The notes below the pieces were generated by a model, which saw only the letters and a list, made by a program, of their open reading frames with translations, was not told the origin of the DNA and made no database searches. A stretch of DNA of 64,000 bases from Mesorhizobium_K sp040049215 (GTDB taxonomy: Bacteria; Pseudomonadota; Alphaproteobacteria; Rhizobiales; Rhizobiaceae), in contig NZ_JBDZDN010000006.1 of the NCBI RefSeq assembly GCF_040049215.1, positions 1-64,000 of the forward strand, written 5' to 3'. The stretch's first letter is position 1; each line of letters begins with the position of its first letter. Both the position numbers and the translations under genes were made by a program. Shown piece by piece: positions 45,770 to 54,335 of the stretch.

Positions 45770-46522
45770 TCAGGCCTCCGCTCCGACGATGAGCGACACC
45801 AGCTCCTGCTGGTTCGCCCGCTCCGGCCTGAGTTCGCCGACCTTGCGGCCCTGCCGCAGCACCACCGCGCGGTCGGCGAGTTCGATGACCTGTTCCATAT
45901 TGTGGGTGATGAGGATCACCGCGTTGCCCTCGTCGCGAAGCTGGCGCACGAGGTCGAGCACCTTGCGGGACTCGCGCACGCCGAGCGCGGCGGTCGGCTC
46001 GTCGAGGATCACGACCTTGCGGGCGAATACGGTGGCGCGGGCCACCGCGATAGCCTGCCGCTGCCCGCCCGACATCAGCGCCACCGGCGCGTCGAATTTC
46101 GGCAAATTGACCTTGAGCCGCTCAATCACGGCGGCTGCCTCGCGGTCCATCGCCTTGGCGCTCAGGAAACGCATGCCGCGCGGGAGCCATGCGGGCCAGG
46201 AGAGTTCGCGGCCGCAATAGAAGTTCTGCGCGGGCGTCAGATTGTCGAACAGCGCAAGGTCCTGATAGACCGTCTCGATGCCGGCCTGCCGGGCAAGCGA
46301 GGGGGTGCCGATCGCGGCGGCCTCGCCGTCGAGCAGGATTTCGCCCTCGTCGAGCGCGTGCACGCCGCTGATGCAGCGCACCAGCGTCGATTTGCCGGCG
46401 CCGTTGTCGCCCAGCAGCGCCAGCACTTCGCCGCGCCAGGCCTCCAGTCCGACGCCCTTCAGTGCATGCACGGCGCCGAAGCGCTTGTGCGCTCCGCGTA
46501 CCGTGAGAACGGGCGCGTTCAT
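45770..46522 (-). CDS. CUT2 ABC transporter ATP-binding protein, single NBD (FrcA-like)
   Basis: The 250-residue protein has one complete NBD: Walker A GDNGAGKSTLVRCISG (about 37-52), Q-loop TVYQDLALFDNLTPAQ, signature LMSGGQRQAIAVARA, Walker B VVILDEPTAALG and switch LITHNMEQ. Unlike the two double-NBD CUT2 ATPases elsewhere in the window it is half length, as in the FrcA fructose importer type, and must homodimerise. It overlaps the permease stop by four bases. Confidence 0.87.
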   Translation of the reverse strand: MNAPVLTVRGAHKRFGAVHALKGVGLEAWRGEVLALLGDNGAGKSTLVRCISGVHALDEGEILLDGEAAAIGTPSLARQAGIETVYQDLALFDNLTPAQNFYCGRELSWPAWLPRGMRFLSAKAMDREAAAVIERLKVNLPKFDAPVALMSGGQRQAIAVARATVFARKVVILDEPTAALGVRESRKVLDLVRQLRDEGNAVILITHNMEQVIELADRAVVLRQGRKVGELRPERANQQELVSLIVGAEA

Positions 46523-47571
46523 TGCGCGGCCCTCGCCTGGTTGACGCGGGCGCGCGCTTCCAGATGGTTGCGCAGCACGTCGGCCTCGACCGCCAGCACG
46601 ATGATCAGGCCGATGGCGATCATCTGGTAGAAGACGCCGACGTTGAGCAGGTTGAGCGCGTTGCGGATGACGCCGATCATCACGGCGCCGATCAGCGCGT
46701 GGCCGAGATGGCCGCGCCCGCCGAGGAATGACGCGCCCCCGATGATCACGGCGGCGATCGTGTCGAGCTCGAGGAGATTGCCGTAGAGCGGCGAACCGGC
46801 GCCGGTGCGCCCGGCCAGGACCACCGCGCCGATGCCGGCGCACAGGCCGGCGAAGACGTAGGTCGCGACCAGCACCCACTTGACCGGTATTCCCATCTCG
46901 ACAGCCGCCGTGGGATTTCCGCCGACTGAGTAGGTCCAGCGGCCCCAGACCATCGACTTGGTCATCACCAGCACTATCAGCGCTATGCCGACGACGACGA
47001 AGAGTGAGTTGGGCACGCCAAGCGCCGAGGTTTCGCCGAGTGCGGTGACCGCGGAGGGCATGCCGCGCATGGTCGTGTGGTTGATCGCCAGTTCCAGCGC
47101 CAGGCCCTTGCAGATGCTGAGCGTCGCCAGCGTGATGATGAAGGGATGCGGCAGGCGGCCGAAGACATAGACCGCGCCGTTGACGAAGCCGACGAGCGCG
47201 CCGGTTGCCAGCATGGCCAGGATGACTAGCGCGGAAGAGTCGGCCCAGCGGTAGACCAGCCCACCGACGACGGTGGCAAGCGCCAGGTTGGCGCCTACCG
47301 AAAGGTCGATCCCGCGCGTCAGGATGACCAGTTGCTGGCCCATCGCGACGATGGCGATGACGGCGGTCTGGGCGAGGATGTTGCCGATGTTGCCGGGCTT
47401 GAGGAAATTCGGCGTCAGCAGGCTGATACCGACGACAAGAAGGACCAGGATCAGCAGCGGGCCGAAATTGAGCAGCCTCAGGCCGAGCGACACGGCGCCG
47501 GCGCCCTTGATGGCGCGCAGATTCGCCTCGGCGCCGGACGCGACGTCCGGCTGCCTGGTCGCTTCGGCCAC
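46519..47571 (-). CDS. CUT2 ABC transporter permease (FrcC/RbsC-like)
   Basis: GTG 47571 is chosen for the GGGAGGAG six bases upstream; 350 residues result. About ten hydrophobic helices follow a 40-residue cytoplasmic N-terminus. The family motif reads ILTRGIDLSVGANLALA, with PHPFIITLATLSICKGLALE and VIIGGASFLGGRGHLGHALIG later. It is first in the minus-strand operon and diverges from the GntR-type regulator 110 bases away, which probably controls it. Confidence 0.86.
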   Translation of the reverse strand: MAEATRQPDVASGAEANLRAIKGAGAVSLGLRLLNFGPLLILVLLVVGISLLTPNFLKPGNIGNILAQTAVIAIVAMGQQLVILTRGIDLSVGANLALATVVGGLVYRWADSSALVILAMLATGALVGFVNGAVYVFGRLPHPFIITLATLSICKGLALELAINHTTMRGMPSAVTALGETSALGVPNSLFVVVGIALIVLVMTKSMVWGRWTYSVGGNPTAAVEMGIPVKWVLVATYVFAGLCAGIGAVVLAGRTGAGSPLYGNLLELDTIAAVIIGGASFLGGRGHLGHALIGAVMIGVIRNALNLLNVGVFYQMIAIGLIIVLAVEADVLRNHLEARARVNQARAAQ

Positions 47572-47681
47572 GACAAGCTCCTCCCACTTATGTTTCTTAT
47601 AGAGAAAAACCTGATCGAAGCCGCTCGTCAAATTGTTTTTTATCGATTAAAATGCATTACCGACGCATTGCGGGGTGGATC

Positions 47682-48572
47682 GTGAAGACCGACACTGTAT
47701 TCAAGCGCGCCTTCAACGATGCGCTCGACCTTGTCTCGCGGTTATCGGAGGGCGAGCCGTTGCCGTCCGAGAATACGCTGAGCGTGCAGCTCGGCGTGAG
47801 CCGCACGACGGTGCGCAAGGTCATCGCCGCGCTCAAGGGCGGCGGCTTGGTGACCGGTGACGGGCGCCATCGCAACGTCAGCCCGCCCGGCGACGCCATG
47901 CGGCGCTATCCGCTTTCCGAGACGGTGCCGACGGCGGCGCAGGTGGAGGAGCGCTTCATGGAGTGGATGCTGCGCGACAGTGCCCGGCCAGGCACGGCCA
48001 TCAACGAGCTGGAGCTGGCGCGCAAGTTCGGCGTCGCCACAACAGGCATCCGCGAATTCCTGAACCGCTTCCAGCGCTTCGGACTGATCGAGAAGCGGCC
48101 GAATGCCGGCTGGGTGTTCAAGGGCTTCACCAACAGCTTCTCGCTGGAGCTGTTCGAGATCCGCGAGATGTTCGAGCTGCGCTCGGCGCGCGCGCTGGCC
48201 GCCATGCCGGACTCGTCGCCGCACTGGACGCAACTGGAGGCGCTGCGGCGCGAGCACGTTCAGCTGCTGAACGAGATCGACGAGCGCTACCACGACTTCT
48301 CCGACCTCGACAGCCGCTTTCACCGCCTGATCAGCTCGGCCGCGCCCAATCGCTTCATCGACAGCTTCTACGACATCATCACCTTGATCTTCCACTACCA
48401 CTACCAGTGGAACAAGCATGACGAGCGGCAGCGCAACGAGGCCGCGATCCGCGAACACCTGACCTATATCGACGCGCTGGTCAGCCGCAACGCGAGCATG
48501 GTCGAGCTCGCCTGCCGCGCCCACCTTGCGTCGGCACGCGAGACGCTGCTGCGTTCGACCTCGCTACAGTAG
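47682..48572 (+). CDS. GntR-family regulator with two winged-helix segments and FCD domain
   Basis: GTG 47682, following GCGGGGTGG, gives 296 residues; ATG 47652 lacks a ribosome-binding site. The first wHTH (about 10-70) includes PLPSENTLSVQLGVSRTTVR, typical GntR. A second wHTH-like segment (about 90-145) includes INELELARKFGVATTGIREF and RFGLIEKRPNAGW, also GntR-like. An FCD-type helical domain (about 150-290) follows, with FHRLI and HYHYQW histidines. Two DNA-binding units in one GntR protein are uncommon. It is divergent from the CUT2/LgoD-like operon and is the expected regulator. Confidence 0.8.
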   Translation: MKTDTVFKRAFNDALDLVSRLSEGEPLPSENTLSVQLGVSRTTVRKVIAALKGGGLVTGDGRHRNVSPPGDAMRRYPLSETVPTAAQVEERFMEWMLRDSARPGTAINELELARKFGVATTGIREFLNRFQRFGLIEKRPNAGWVFKGFTNSFSLELFEIREMFELRSARALAAMPDSSPHWTQLEALRREHVQLLNEIDERYHDFSDLDSRFHRLISSAAPNRFIDSFYDIITLIFHYHYQWNKHDERQRNEAAIREHLTYIDALVSRNASMVELACRAHLASARETLLRSTSLQ

Positions 48573-48597
48573 GCATCAGGCGCGCTGCTCACCGCTT

Positions 48598-49575
48598 TCA
48601 AGGTGTGAGTCGGGCATCCTGCGAGCGCAGGACGCTGGCCGGGCGGGCAAGCAGCCCGGCGCGGTCCCTGCGGACTTCTATCAGGCGCTCGGCAACGGCG
48701 AACAGATTGTGCTGCAGCATGACGCGCCGCCGCTGTTCGCGGACAGAATTGCTCAGGGCGTCGAAATCGGCGGTGCCGATAAGGTCCTCGATGGCGCGCA
48801 AGGAATCGCCGACCTTGAACACGTCGATGTCGAGCCGTGCCCGAGGATCGAAATCCTCAGCCGGAATCTTTCCGCCGGCATAGATCGGGAAGCAGCCTGC
48901 GAGATAGGCGTCGGCCAGCTTTTCGGTCCAGAACCCCTCGGTCAGATTGTTCTCGAGAACGATCGTGTAGCGAAACGGCGACAGCCCGTCGGCCTTCTCC
49001 TCGATCGGCCTGAAACCGTGTCCGAAATGCTCGATGCGGGGGCCGAAATGTGCCTTTAAGGCTTCGACGAAACGGATTCTGAACGCCTGCTGCACAGTGA
49101 GCTTCTTGCTGGAGCAAAAGACCGAGATGGTGCGCGACTTCACTTTGTCCGCGGCGAGTTCGCGCCATGAAAATGGTCTCGATCGGCCGTAGTGCCAGGG
49201 CAGGGATGCATGCTGGCGTATGTGGCAACCCTCGTATCCCGGCAACGCGAAGGGGCCGACGACCAGACCGAACTGGTTGAGATAGGGGGTCGGGTAGATC
49301 TTGATCGATGGCGGCTCGCCCAGAAACAAGACACGCCGTTCCACGGGGATGCGGGTGCGCAGGCCAGCCGGCGGTTCGTCGCAGACGACCAGCCATTCGC
49401 CGGGATCACCAGACGCCTCCTCGGCAAACGCGGTACGCCCGAAGATGCCGTCCTGGCCGGGCGTCTGGCGAAACCACGCATCGATCTGACCATGCTCGGT
49501 GGCGAAATGGGCGCGGCTGGCGATTTCCTTCGGGTCGAAGTAGATGTTGGCCCAACTGGGTGGATTTGCGATCAT
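48598..49575 (-). CDS. GT10-like (alpha-1,3-fucosyltransferase family) glycosyltransferase
   Basis: The 325-residue protein carries the GT10 C-terminal donor-binding signature YTIVLENNLTEGFWTEKLAD, then AGCFPIYAGGKI and DFDPRARLDIDVFK. The N-terminal half (about 1-170) is variable, as expected for the acceptor domain. No signal peptide or membrane segment is seen, so it acts in the cytoplasm on a lipid-linked or surface-glycan precursor. GDP-fucose is the usual donor, but bacterial GT10-like enzymes may differ. It is convergent with the GntR gene and divergent from the GT2 gene 12 bases away. Confidence 0.75.
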   Translation of the reverse strand: MIANPPSWANIYFDPKEIASRAHFATEHGQIDAWFRQTPGQDGIFGRTAFAEEASGDPGEWLVVCDEPPAGLRTRIPVERRVLFLGEPPSIKIYPTPYLNQFGLVVGPFALPGYEGCHIRQHASLPWHYGRSRPFSWRELAADKVKSRTISVFCSSKKLTVQQAFRIRFVEALKAHFGPRIEHFGHGFRPIEEKADGLSPFRYTIVLENNLTEGFWTEKLADAYLAGCFPIYAGGKIPAEDFDPRARLDIDVFKVGDSLRAIEDLIGTADFDALSNSVREQRRRVMLQHNLFAVAERLIEVRRDRAGLLARPASVLRSQDARLTP

Positions 49576-49586
49576 GGGGTTTCGAG

Positions 49587-50549
49587 TTGAGCCGATACAG
49601 CAGCGGACGGTTGACGGTTCTGATGCCGATGCGCAATGCCAGCGCCTTCGTTGCAGGCGCCATCACCAGCATCCTGACGCAAAGCGAACGCGACTTCACG
49701 TTCGTGATCATCGACGACGGGTCCGATGACGACAGCCTGGAAATCGCCGGCAGGCTGGCCGACCGACGGGTCGAGATCATCCAGGACGGGCATCATCGCG
49801 GCCTTGCCTCCCGGTTGAACTGGGGCCTCGATCATGCGGATACCAGATTCGTTGCCCGGATGGACGCCGACGACATTGCAGCGCCGTCCAGGCTGTCCCG
49901 CCAGCTGGCTTTCATGGAGGCCAATCCGCAAGTCGGGATTTGCGGATCCTGGTACATACAAACGGAAGCCGGCTCTTCGCCTGCCGCCGTTCGTTTGCCT
50001 CTCGATCACGAGAGCTTGCGCGCCACAACGCTGTTTGGAAGTCCTTTCGCGCACTCGACCGTGATGTTCGATCTGCAGCAGCTCGACGCTGCCGGCTTGA
50101 GATATTCCGAAACGGCCACTCATGCGGAAGACTACGATCTGTGGGAACGGGCGTGTACGAAAACCACATTTGCGAATATCCCCGAATATCTGCTCTTCTA
50201 TCGCCATCATCCCAACCAGGTGAGCGCCCTCTATGGCGAGCAGCAGCTCAAAGTGGCAGACGGCGTGCGGATGCGCGCTCTGCATCGTCTCGGCATCGAC
50301 CCGACCCCGTCGGAAATGGCCTTGCATTGCGACTATGCATCCGATCGCGACATCGCAGGGCCAGATCGGCTGAATGCCGCAAGGGCTTGGCTCCAGAAGC
50401 TTGAAGCAACGGCAAGGCGGCGTGGCGAGGCGGAGATCGCCGCGGAATGCGCGCGTCGCGCAAGACAGTTGAAAAAGCGCATCAGGCATTCGGGTCCCGC
50501 GCTTTCCGGGGTGCTCGGCCGGCTTGGCCAACTCTTGTACGGAACATGA
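49587..50549 (+). CDS. GT2-family glycosyltransferase
   Basis: A start at TTG 49587 (GGGG seven bases upstream) keeps the first beta strand and gives 320 residues; TTG 49611 and ATG 49623 are alternatives, the latter cutting the fold. The GT-A core has VLMPMRNASAFVAGAITSIL, the first acidic motif VIIDDGSDDDS, the DxD motif in RFVARMDADDIAAPSRL and a catalytic-base region EDYDLWERA. It probably adds one sugar to a cell-surface polysaccharide with the neighbouring enzymes. Confidence 0.82.
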   Translation: MSRYSSGRLTVLMPMRNASAFVAGAITSILTQSERDFTFVIIDDGSDDDSLEIAGRLADRRVEIIQDGHHRGLASRLNWGLDHADTRFVARMDADDIAAPSRLSRQLAFMEANPQVGICGSWYIQTEAGSSPAAVRLPLDHESLRATTLFGSPFAHSTVMFDLQQLDAAGLRYSETATHAEDYDLWERACTKTTFANIPEYLLFYRHHPNQVSALYGEQQLKVADGVRMRALHRLGIDPTPSEMALHCDYASDRDIAGPDRLNAARAWLQKLEATARRRGEAEIAAECARRARQLKKRIRHSGPALSGVLGRLGQLLYGT

Positions 50550-50562
50550 TGAGATCTTGGGC

Positions 50563-51522
50563 TCAGCTTGCGCGGTTGCGGCTCCATGGCCATCCCCAGT
50601 GGCGCGCCGGCGCCGCGCGCCGTGCCGCAACAATCTCGGCCAGGCGGCGGAACGGCTCCCCGGAGGCTGCCGACAGCAGTCGCTGGAACTCCGCCGACAA
50701 CCCGTTCTCCCGCCATTTGAAGTATCGGCGATAGGCTTCTTCGTCTCTGTCGAGCTGCGCCAGAAACTGAGCGAGTTGCAACGGACTGGAAAACTTGGAC
50801 GCGTCGATGAAGGCGTTCTCGCCTGGGGCGAACATGTCGATGTTGGGCGCCCCGAGATAGACTGGGACCGTCCCCGCCAAAAACGGATCGAAGAACTTTT
50901 CCGTGACATAATCCGGGGCAATTGAGTTCTCGAAGCCGATGCAGAATTTGTAGGCTCCGATGACCGAAAGTTTTGTCTCGTGGCCACGGTCCTCGATCGT
51001 CAGCGGCCGGTTCTTCAGAAAACTGCCGTAGGAGTGTACGCCGATGTGTTTCATGAGTTCGAGGGCGAATGAATTGCGGCCGCTTCGGTTCATCGGCGAA
51101 GACTGAAACATCACGAGCGGAACACCGGCATTTTTGTGTGGGATCGGCGCCGCCAACGCCGTCTCGAAAGCGGATATGTCGGGCAGATACGGGCACCAGA
51201 TGTCGGCCGACTGGTGATAGGTCATCGTCAGGTCGAAGTTCCGCATGAACTGTTGGTCGGCGAGCAGGGGATAGTTGATCTCGCTTTCCATCGACCAGGC
51301 GACCCACAACTGCCCGCGCCGCTTGCGGACGAGCTTTGGCTTGCGCATCGACGGTATGTGGAAGACCACCGCGGCAGCTCTGGACAAATCCCCTCTGTCG
51401 GTACTGAAGGTGCAACTCTCAATGTGGGCGAGCGACTGCGTGTCGGGAGGGCGCCCGAAAAAATCATTGTAGAACAGGATGACCGGCTTGCCGTTGTCAG
51501 GCGCGCGGGGCAGGAGGCTCAT
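50563..51522 (-). CDS. GT10-like (alpha-1,3-fucosyltransferase family) glycosyltransferase
   Basis: ATG 51522 gives 319 residues. It shows the full GT10 pattern: WSMESEINYP acceptor-side motif, then YKFCIGFENSIAPDYVTEK, GTVPVYLGAPNIDMFAPG, SFID-like AFIDASKF, and the YRRYFKWREN tail. This is closer to classical eukaryotic and Helicobacter alpha-1,3-fucosyltransferases than the first GT10-like gene at 48598-49575. Two divergent GT10 genes within 3 kb suggest a glycan carrying two fucose-like branches. Confidence 0.82.
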   Translation of the reverse strand: MSLLPRAPDNGKPVILFYNDFFGRPPDTQSLAHIESCTFSTDRGDLSRAAAVVFHIPSMRKPKLVRKRRGQLWVAWSMESEINYPLLADQQFMRNFDLTMTYHQSADIWCPYLPDISAFETALAAPIPHKNAGVPLVMFQSSPMNRSGRNSFALELMKHIGVHSYGSFLKNRPLTIEDRGHETKLSVIGAYKFCIGFENSIAPDYVTEKFFDPFLAGTVPVYLGAPNIDMFAPGENAFIDASKFSSPLQLAQFLAQLDRDEEAYRRYFKWRENGLSAEFQRLLSAASGEPFRRLAEIVAARRAAPARHWGWPWSRNRAS

Positions 51523-51591
51523 ATTCGTGCCCCGTATGCCTTCGGAAACGCCGTGTCGACGCACTGGGTCAGGTGATCGCCATGAGGGGGC

Positions 51592-52407
51592 CTAGGCATC
51601 GTCCGGCCGCTGCCTAATCCTTTTCAGCACCTCCAGGAAACGAGGCTTGTACCATGCCTTCAGCTTTGTCTTCCGTTTCGAGGCGGCGACTTGACGTTGG
51701 CGGGACATGAGATCGTCGAAGGTCTCGGCCATGAAGCGCGCCTGATCATCTGTTTCGATAATGAACCCCAGGCCGTAGTCGATCTTGCCGAAGACGCCGT
51801 TGTTCACGCCCATGATCCCTAGATGCTGGGCATATGATCGCCGTGATACGATGATTGGCGTCCGGGTTTCGTTGAGTTCGGCGTTCGCGATCCAGTCCCA
51901 TGTCTGCGTGAGATCGCGTTCGCAGCGATCGATCACACGACCCATCAGGCCGGATTCCCAGCACGTGGCGGTCCCGCCGACGCTCCACTTCTCGATCAGG
52001 TCGCAATCCATGTCGCGCCGCTTGCCGTGCAACAATGAATTGTAGAGGCCGAGGAAGCCGCCCGTGCGCTCGAAGGCCTGTTCGGTGAACTCCAGGATCG
52101 AGGGCGATACCAGCATGTCGCTGTCAAGTACGAGGATGCGTCGCGCGCCAGCCTCGAGGCAGTCCCGAAACAGCAGCAACTGGTTGGCGTCGGGACCGAG
52201 ATTGACCACGTTGCGTTCGATGCTCGTGGCCTCCGGTATGAGCCGGGCGATCTCGTCCGCCCCGAACTCGCTGCTCGCATCGTCGCGAACGAAAACGCGG
52301 TATCGCTCAAGTCCTCTGGCCTGCCGCAGGCATCTGAGGCACGCCACCAGATGGCGAATCCTGTTGAAGGTCGGGATGGCGATGATATCGCGCGTATCCT
52401 TGTGCAT
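51592..52407 (-). CDS. GT2-like glycosyltransferase
   Basis: ATG 52407 (GGGAA just upstream) gives 271 residues; ATG 52437 lacks a ribosome-binding site. The GT-A fold is visible in IIAIPTFNRIRHLVACLRCL, VFVRDDASSEFGADE, NLGPDANQLLLF and the DxD-like VLDSDMLVSPSIL. The central NSLLHGKRRDMDCDLIEKWS region is not typical of well-known GT2 subfamilies. It runs opposite to the GT90-like gene and ends 69 bases from the GT10-like start. Donor and acceptor are unknown. Confidence 0.75.
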   Translation of the reverse strand: MHKDTRDIIAIPTFNRIRHLVACLRCLRQARGLERYRVFVRDDASSEFGADEIARLIPEATSIERNVVNLGPDANQLLLFRDCLEAGARRILVLDSDMLVSPSILEFTEQAFERTGGFLGLYNSLLHGKRRDMDCDLIEKWSVGGTATCWESGLMGRVIDRCERDLTQTWDWIANAELNETRTPIIVSRRSYAQHLGIMGVNNGVFGKIDYGLGFIIETDDQARFMAETFDDLMSRQRQVAASKRKTKLKAWYKPRFLEVLKRIRQRPDDA

Positions 52408-52582
52408 GCGTTCCCGGTGCTTTCCCCGACCGAACATCCGCAAGCAACATCATCGCAAACAGGGCGCAGGGCAAGCAAGCGTTTGGAAAGGCGGGGTCGC
52501 TCTTGGTTGATGGCGCGTTGTTGCAAACGATCCCGACTTCGGCTTCCATTCGCGAAGTCTGCACCGCACCAGAAGGCTGAAG

Positions 52583-53605
52583 GTGATCGGGACCGCAATT
52601 CGCCCGGTTGTCCGGGCCATACATCGGCGCCGCCTGCAGCGCCGTCTCGTCCGGCGCCTTGGCAAGGCCGGGGTATCGATCGGCGCGTTGCACATTCGTG
52701 ACTCAAATGGTGGGTTGGCGCACGATCTCGCGCTTACCAGAAGCGGCCGGGATGTCGACGTCGCATTGAATTTCCGGTCCGTGCTCGACAACGCTGAACT
52801 GGCGGAGGTTTTCCGTGATCGCGCGTCGGCGATTATCGATCCGTTTTGGCGTTCGCGAGCGTCGGCGGCGCTTGGCAATGTTTCGGACGGCGAAGAAGGC
52901 CGGCCGGGAACGATCGTCTTCTGTGCAAACAGGCCGGACGCAATTCTTGTTCCCGATCCTTTCTTCTACCAGACCCGCGGCTACGCTTCCTACCGCACGG
53001 CGAGCGAATCCTGGCGGACCGGCTGGGCCGTGCGCGAGGAAACAATTGTCTGGCGCGGCACGACGACCGGAAGCGGGCGTATCTGCGGCGCCCAAATGAC
53101 GCTGGATGACGACGGGCTTTTGCAGCGCACGCGGATGTGCCTGATTCTGCGCGCCACGCCTGGGGTCGATGCGAAATTTGCCGGGATCGCCCAGAGCGCC
53201 GATCCCCGGCATGACCGGCTGCGGCTCGAACGGGCCGGAATTCTGGCGGGCTACATCGATCCGATGACGTGGCTTGTCCGAAAGTTCGCAATCGACATCG
53301 ACGGAAATACAAATGCCTGGACGAATCTCTTCACCCGGCTTCTGGCGGGATGCTGCGTGATAAAGATCGCATCTCCGTTCGGCTATCGACAGTGGTACTA
53401 CGACGCGCTGACGCCTTGGCAGCACTTCGTTCCGGTGAAAGCGGATCTGTCGGATCTCAGGGAGAAGATCGATTGGTGTAGGACGCATGACGCGGAGTGC
53501 GCCGAAATCGCCTCCGCCGGACGTGACTTCGCCCTACGCCGTGACTTCGCCACCGAAATGAAGCGCGCCGTCGAAACACTCGACGAGCGGTTGGGCGCCA
53601 ATTGA
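52583..53605 (+). CDS. GT90-like (CAP10/LpsA family) glycosyltransferase
   Basis: The 340-residue protein starts at GTG 52583 after AGAAGG. The GT90 domain (about 100-335) includes ETIVWRGTTTGSGR, KFAIDIDGNTNAWTNL, LLAGCCVIKIASPFGYRQWY and PWQHFVPVKADLSDLREKID. These match the LPS glycosyltransferase/CAP10 family, which transfers xylose or glucose in other organisms. A basic N-terminal segment (VRAIHRRRLQRRLVRRLG) may contact membrane lipids. It is the last gene before a 730-base non-coding stretch. Confidence 0.8.
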   Translation: MIGTAIRPVVRAIHRRRLQRRLVRRLGKAGVSIGALHIRDSNGGLAHDLALTRSGRDVDVALNFRSVLDNAELAEVFRDRASAIIDPFWRSRASAALGNVSDGEEGRPGTIVFCANRPDAILVPDPFFYQTRGYASYRTASESWRTGWAVREETIVWRGTTTGSGRICGAQMTLDDDGLLQRTRMCLILRATPGVDAKFAGIAQSADPRHDRLRLERAGILAGYIDPMTWLVRKFAIDIDGNTNAWTNLFTRLLAGCCVIKIASPFGYRQWYYDALTPWQHFVPVKADLSDLREKIDWCRTHDAECAEIASAGRDFALRRDFATEMKRAVETLDERLGAN

Positions 53606-54335
53606 ATCCGCCGAGGGTCAGCAGTGTGGAAAGTGTTGAAACTCTTTCCCGACAACCCTTTGATTTCGTTCGACCTCGAAAGAAACTGGGGCCTGTTTAT
53701 TCACGCCTACGCCACGAGGGCGATACTGCCACCAGTTTCTCCTGCGGGAACGCCGGTCATGACGGTGGTCTGTGGGGAGGAACCGGCGCTCGGGCGATAC
53801 GGCTAACGTGGCCGTGGAGGCCGAGGGTCGTTCCAGAGCTCCAGACTCCCCGCGCGAGAGCGACGGGGACAAGGCGTGGGTATGTCCAGACGCCGGCAAG
53901 TAGAAACCACCGGTCGAGAGCCGCGATCCCGGCATTCCAAGCGGATCGCGTGACCGGAAGGTCCTATAGGCAGGGAGTGGAATGGCCAAAGAACGCCGGC
54001 GGGGCGCGGGAAGCTGCGCCATTGAAATTAGTCTGAGAGGCTCGGCCAACGCGCCCCGCTTCCCGACTTCTCCTTGCCAAGGCAGGGAGCGTTCTTTGAC
54101 AAAGGCCAGACGCTTCGGCGGGCGTGGCAATGGTGAAACGCGCCCTACGGCCAAGGCCGAGCCGGCGACCGATGGCGGCAATACGGTCCGCGAGCGGCGA
54201 GCACCTTCCCAAACCTCCGCCCCAAACCTCCGCAGGTCGGGGACTCGGTTGACATTGATATCCGCCAGCAGCACGTATTCCCGTCAATCGCCGAACGTGC
54301 TGGCCTCCTTGGCGTCCGAAATTTGGGAAGATGCA
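53606..54335 (+). other. 730-base stretch without a convincing gene
   Basis: Between the GT90-like and GT62-like genes both strands hold only open frames of atypical, low-complexity composition (rich in Arg, Pro, Ser) with no family resemblance. On the minus strand a translation segment like SLPWQGEVGKRGALAE recalls the read-through products of dispersed intergenic repeats in Mesorhizobium-type genomes. An ATG at 53982 with GGGAG upstream is in frame with the GT62-like gene, but the intervening 118 codons look non-coding. A repeated intergenic element is suspected, not shown. Confidence 0.45.

Noticed and set aside
46523..47587. Upstream open frame continuous with the single-NBD ATPase at 45770
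   Set aside because: It overlaps the permease gene antisense-like in composition and lacks ABC motifs. ATG 46522 directly precedes the NBD.
53982..54335. ATG 53982 with GGGAG upstream as start of the GT62-like gene
   Set aside because: The extra 118 residues are Arg/Pro/Ser-rich with no resemblance to the family, and the glycosyltransferase fold begins only at about 54360. Kept as an alternative in the gene entry.
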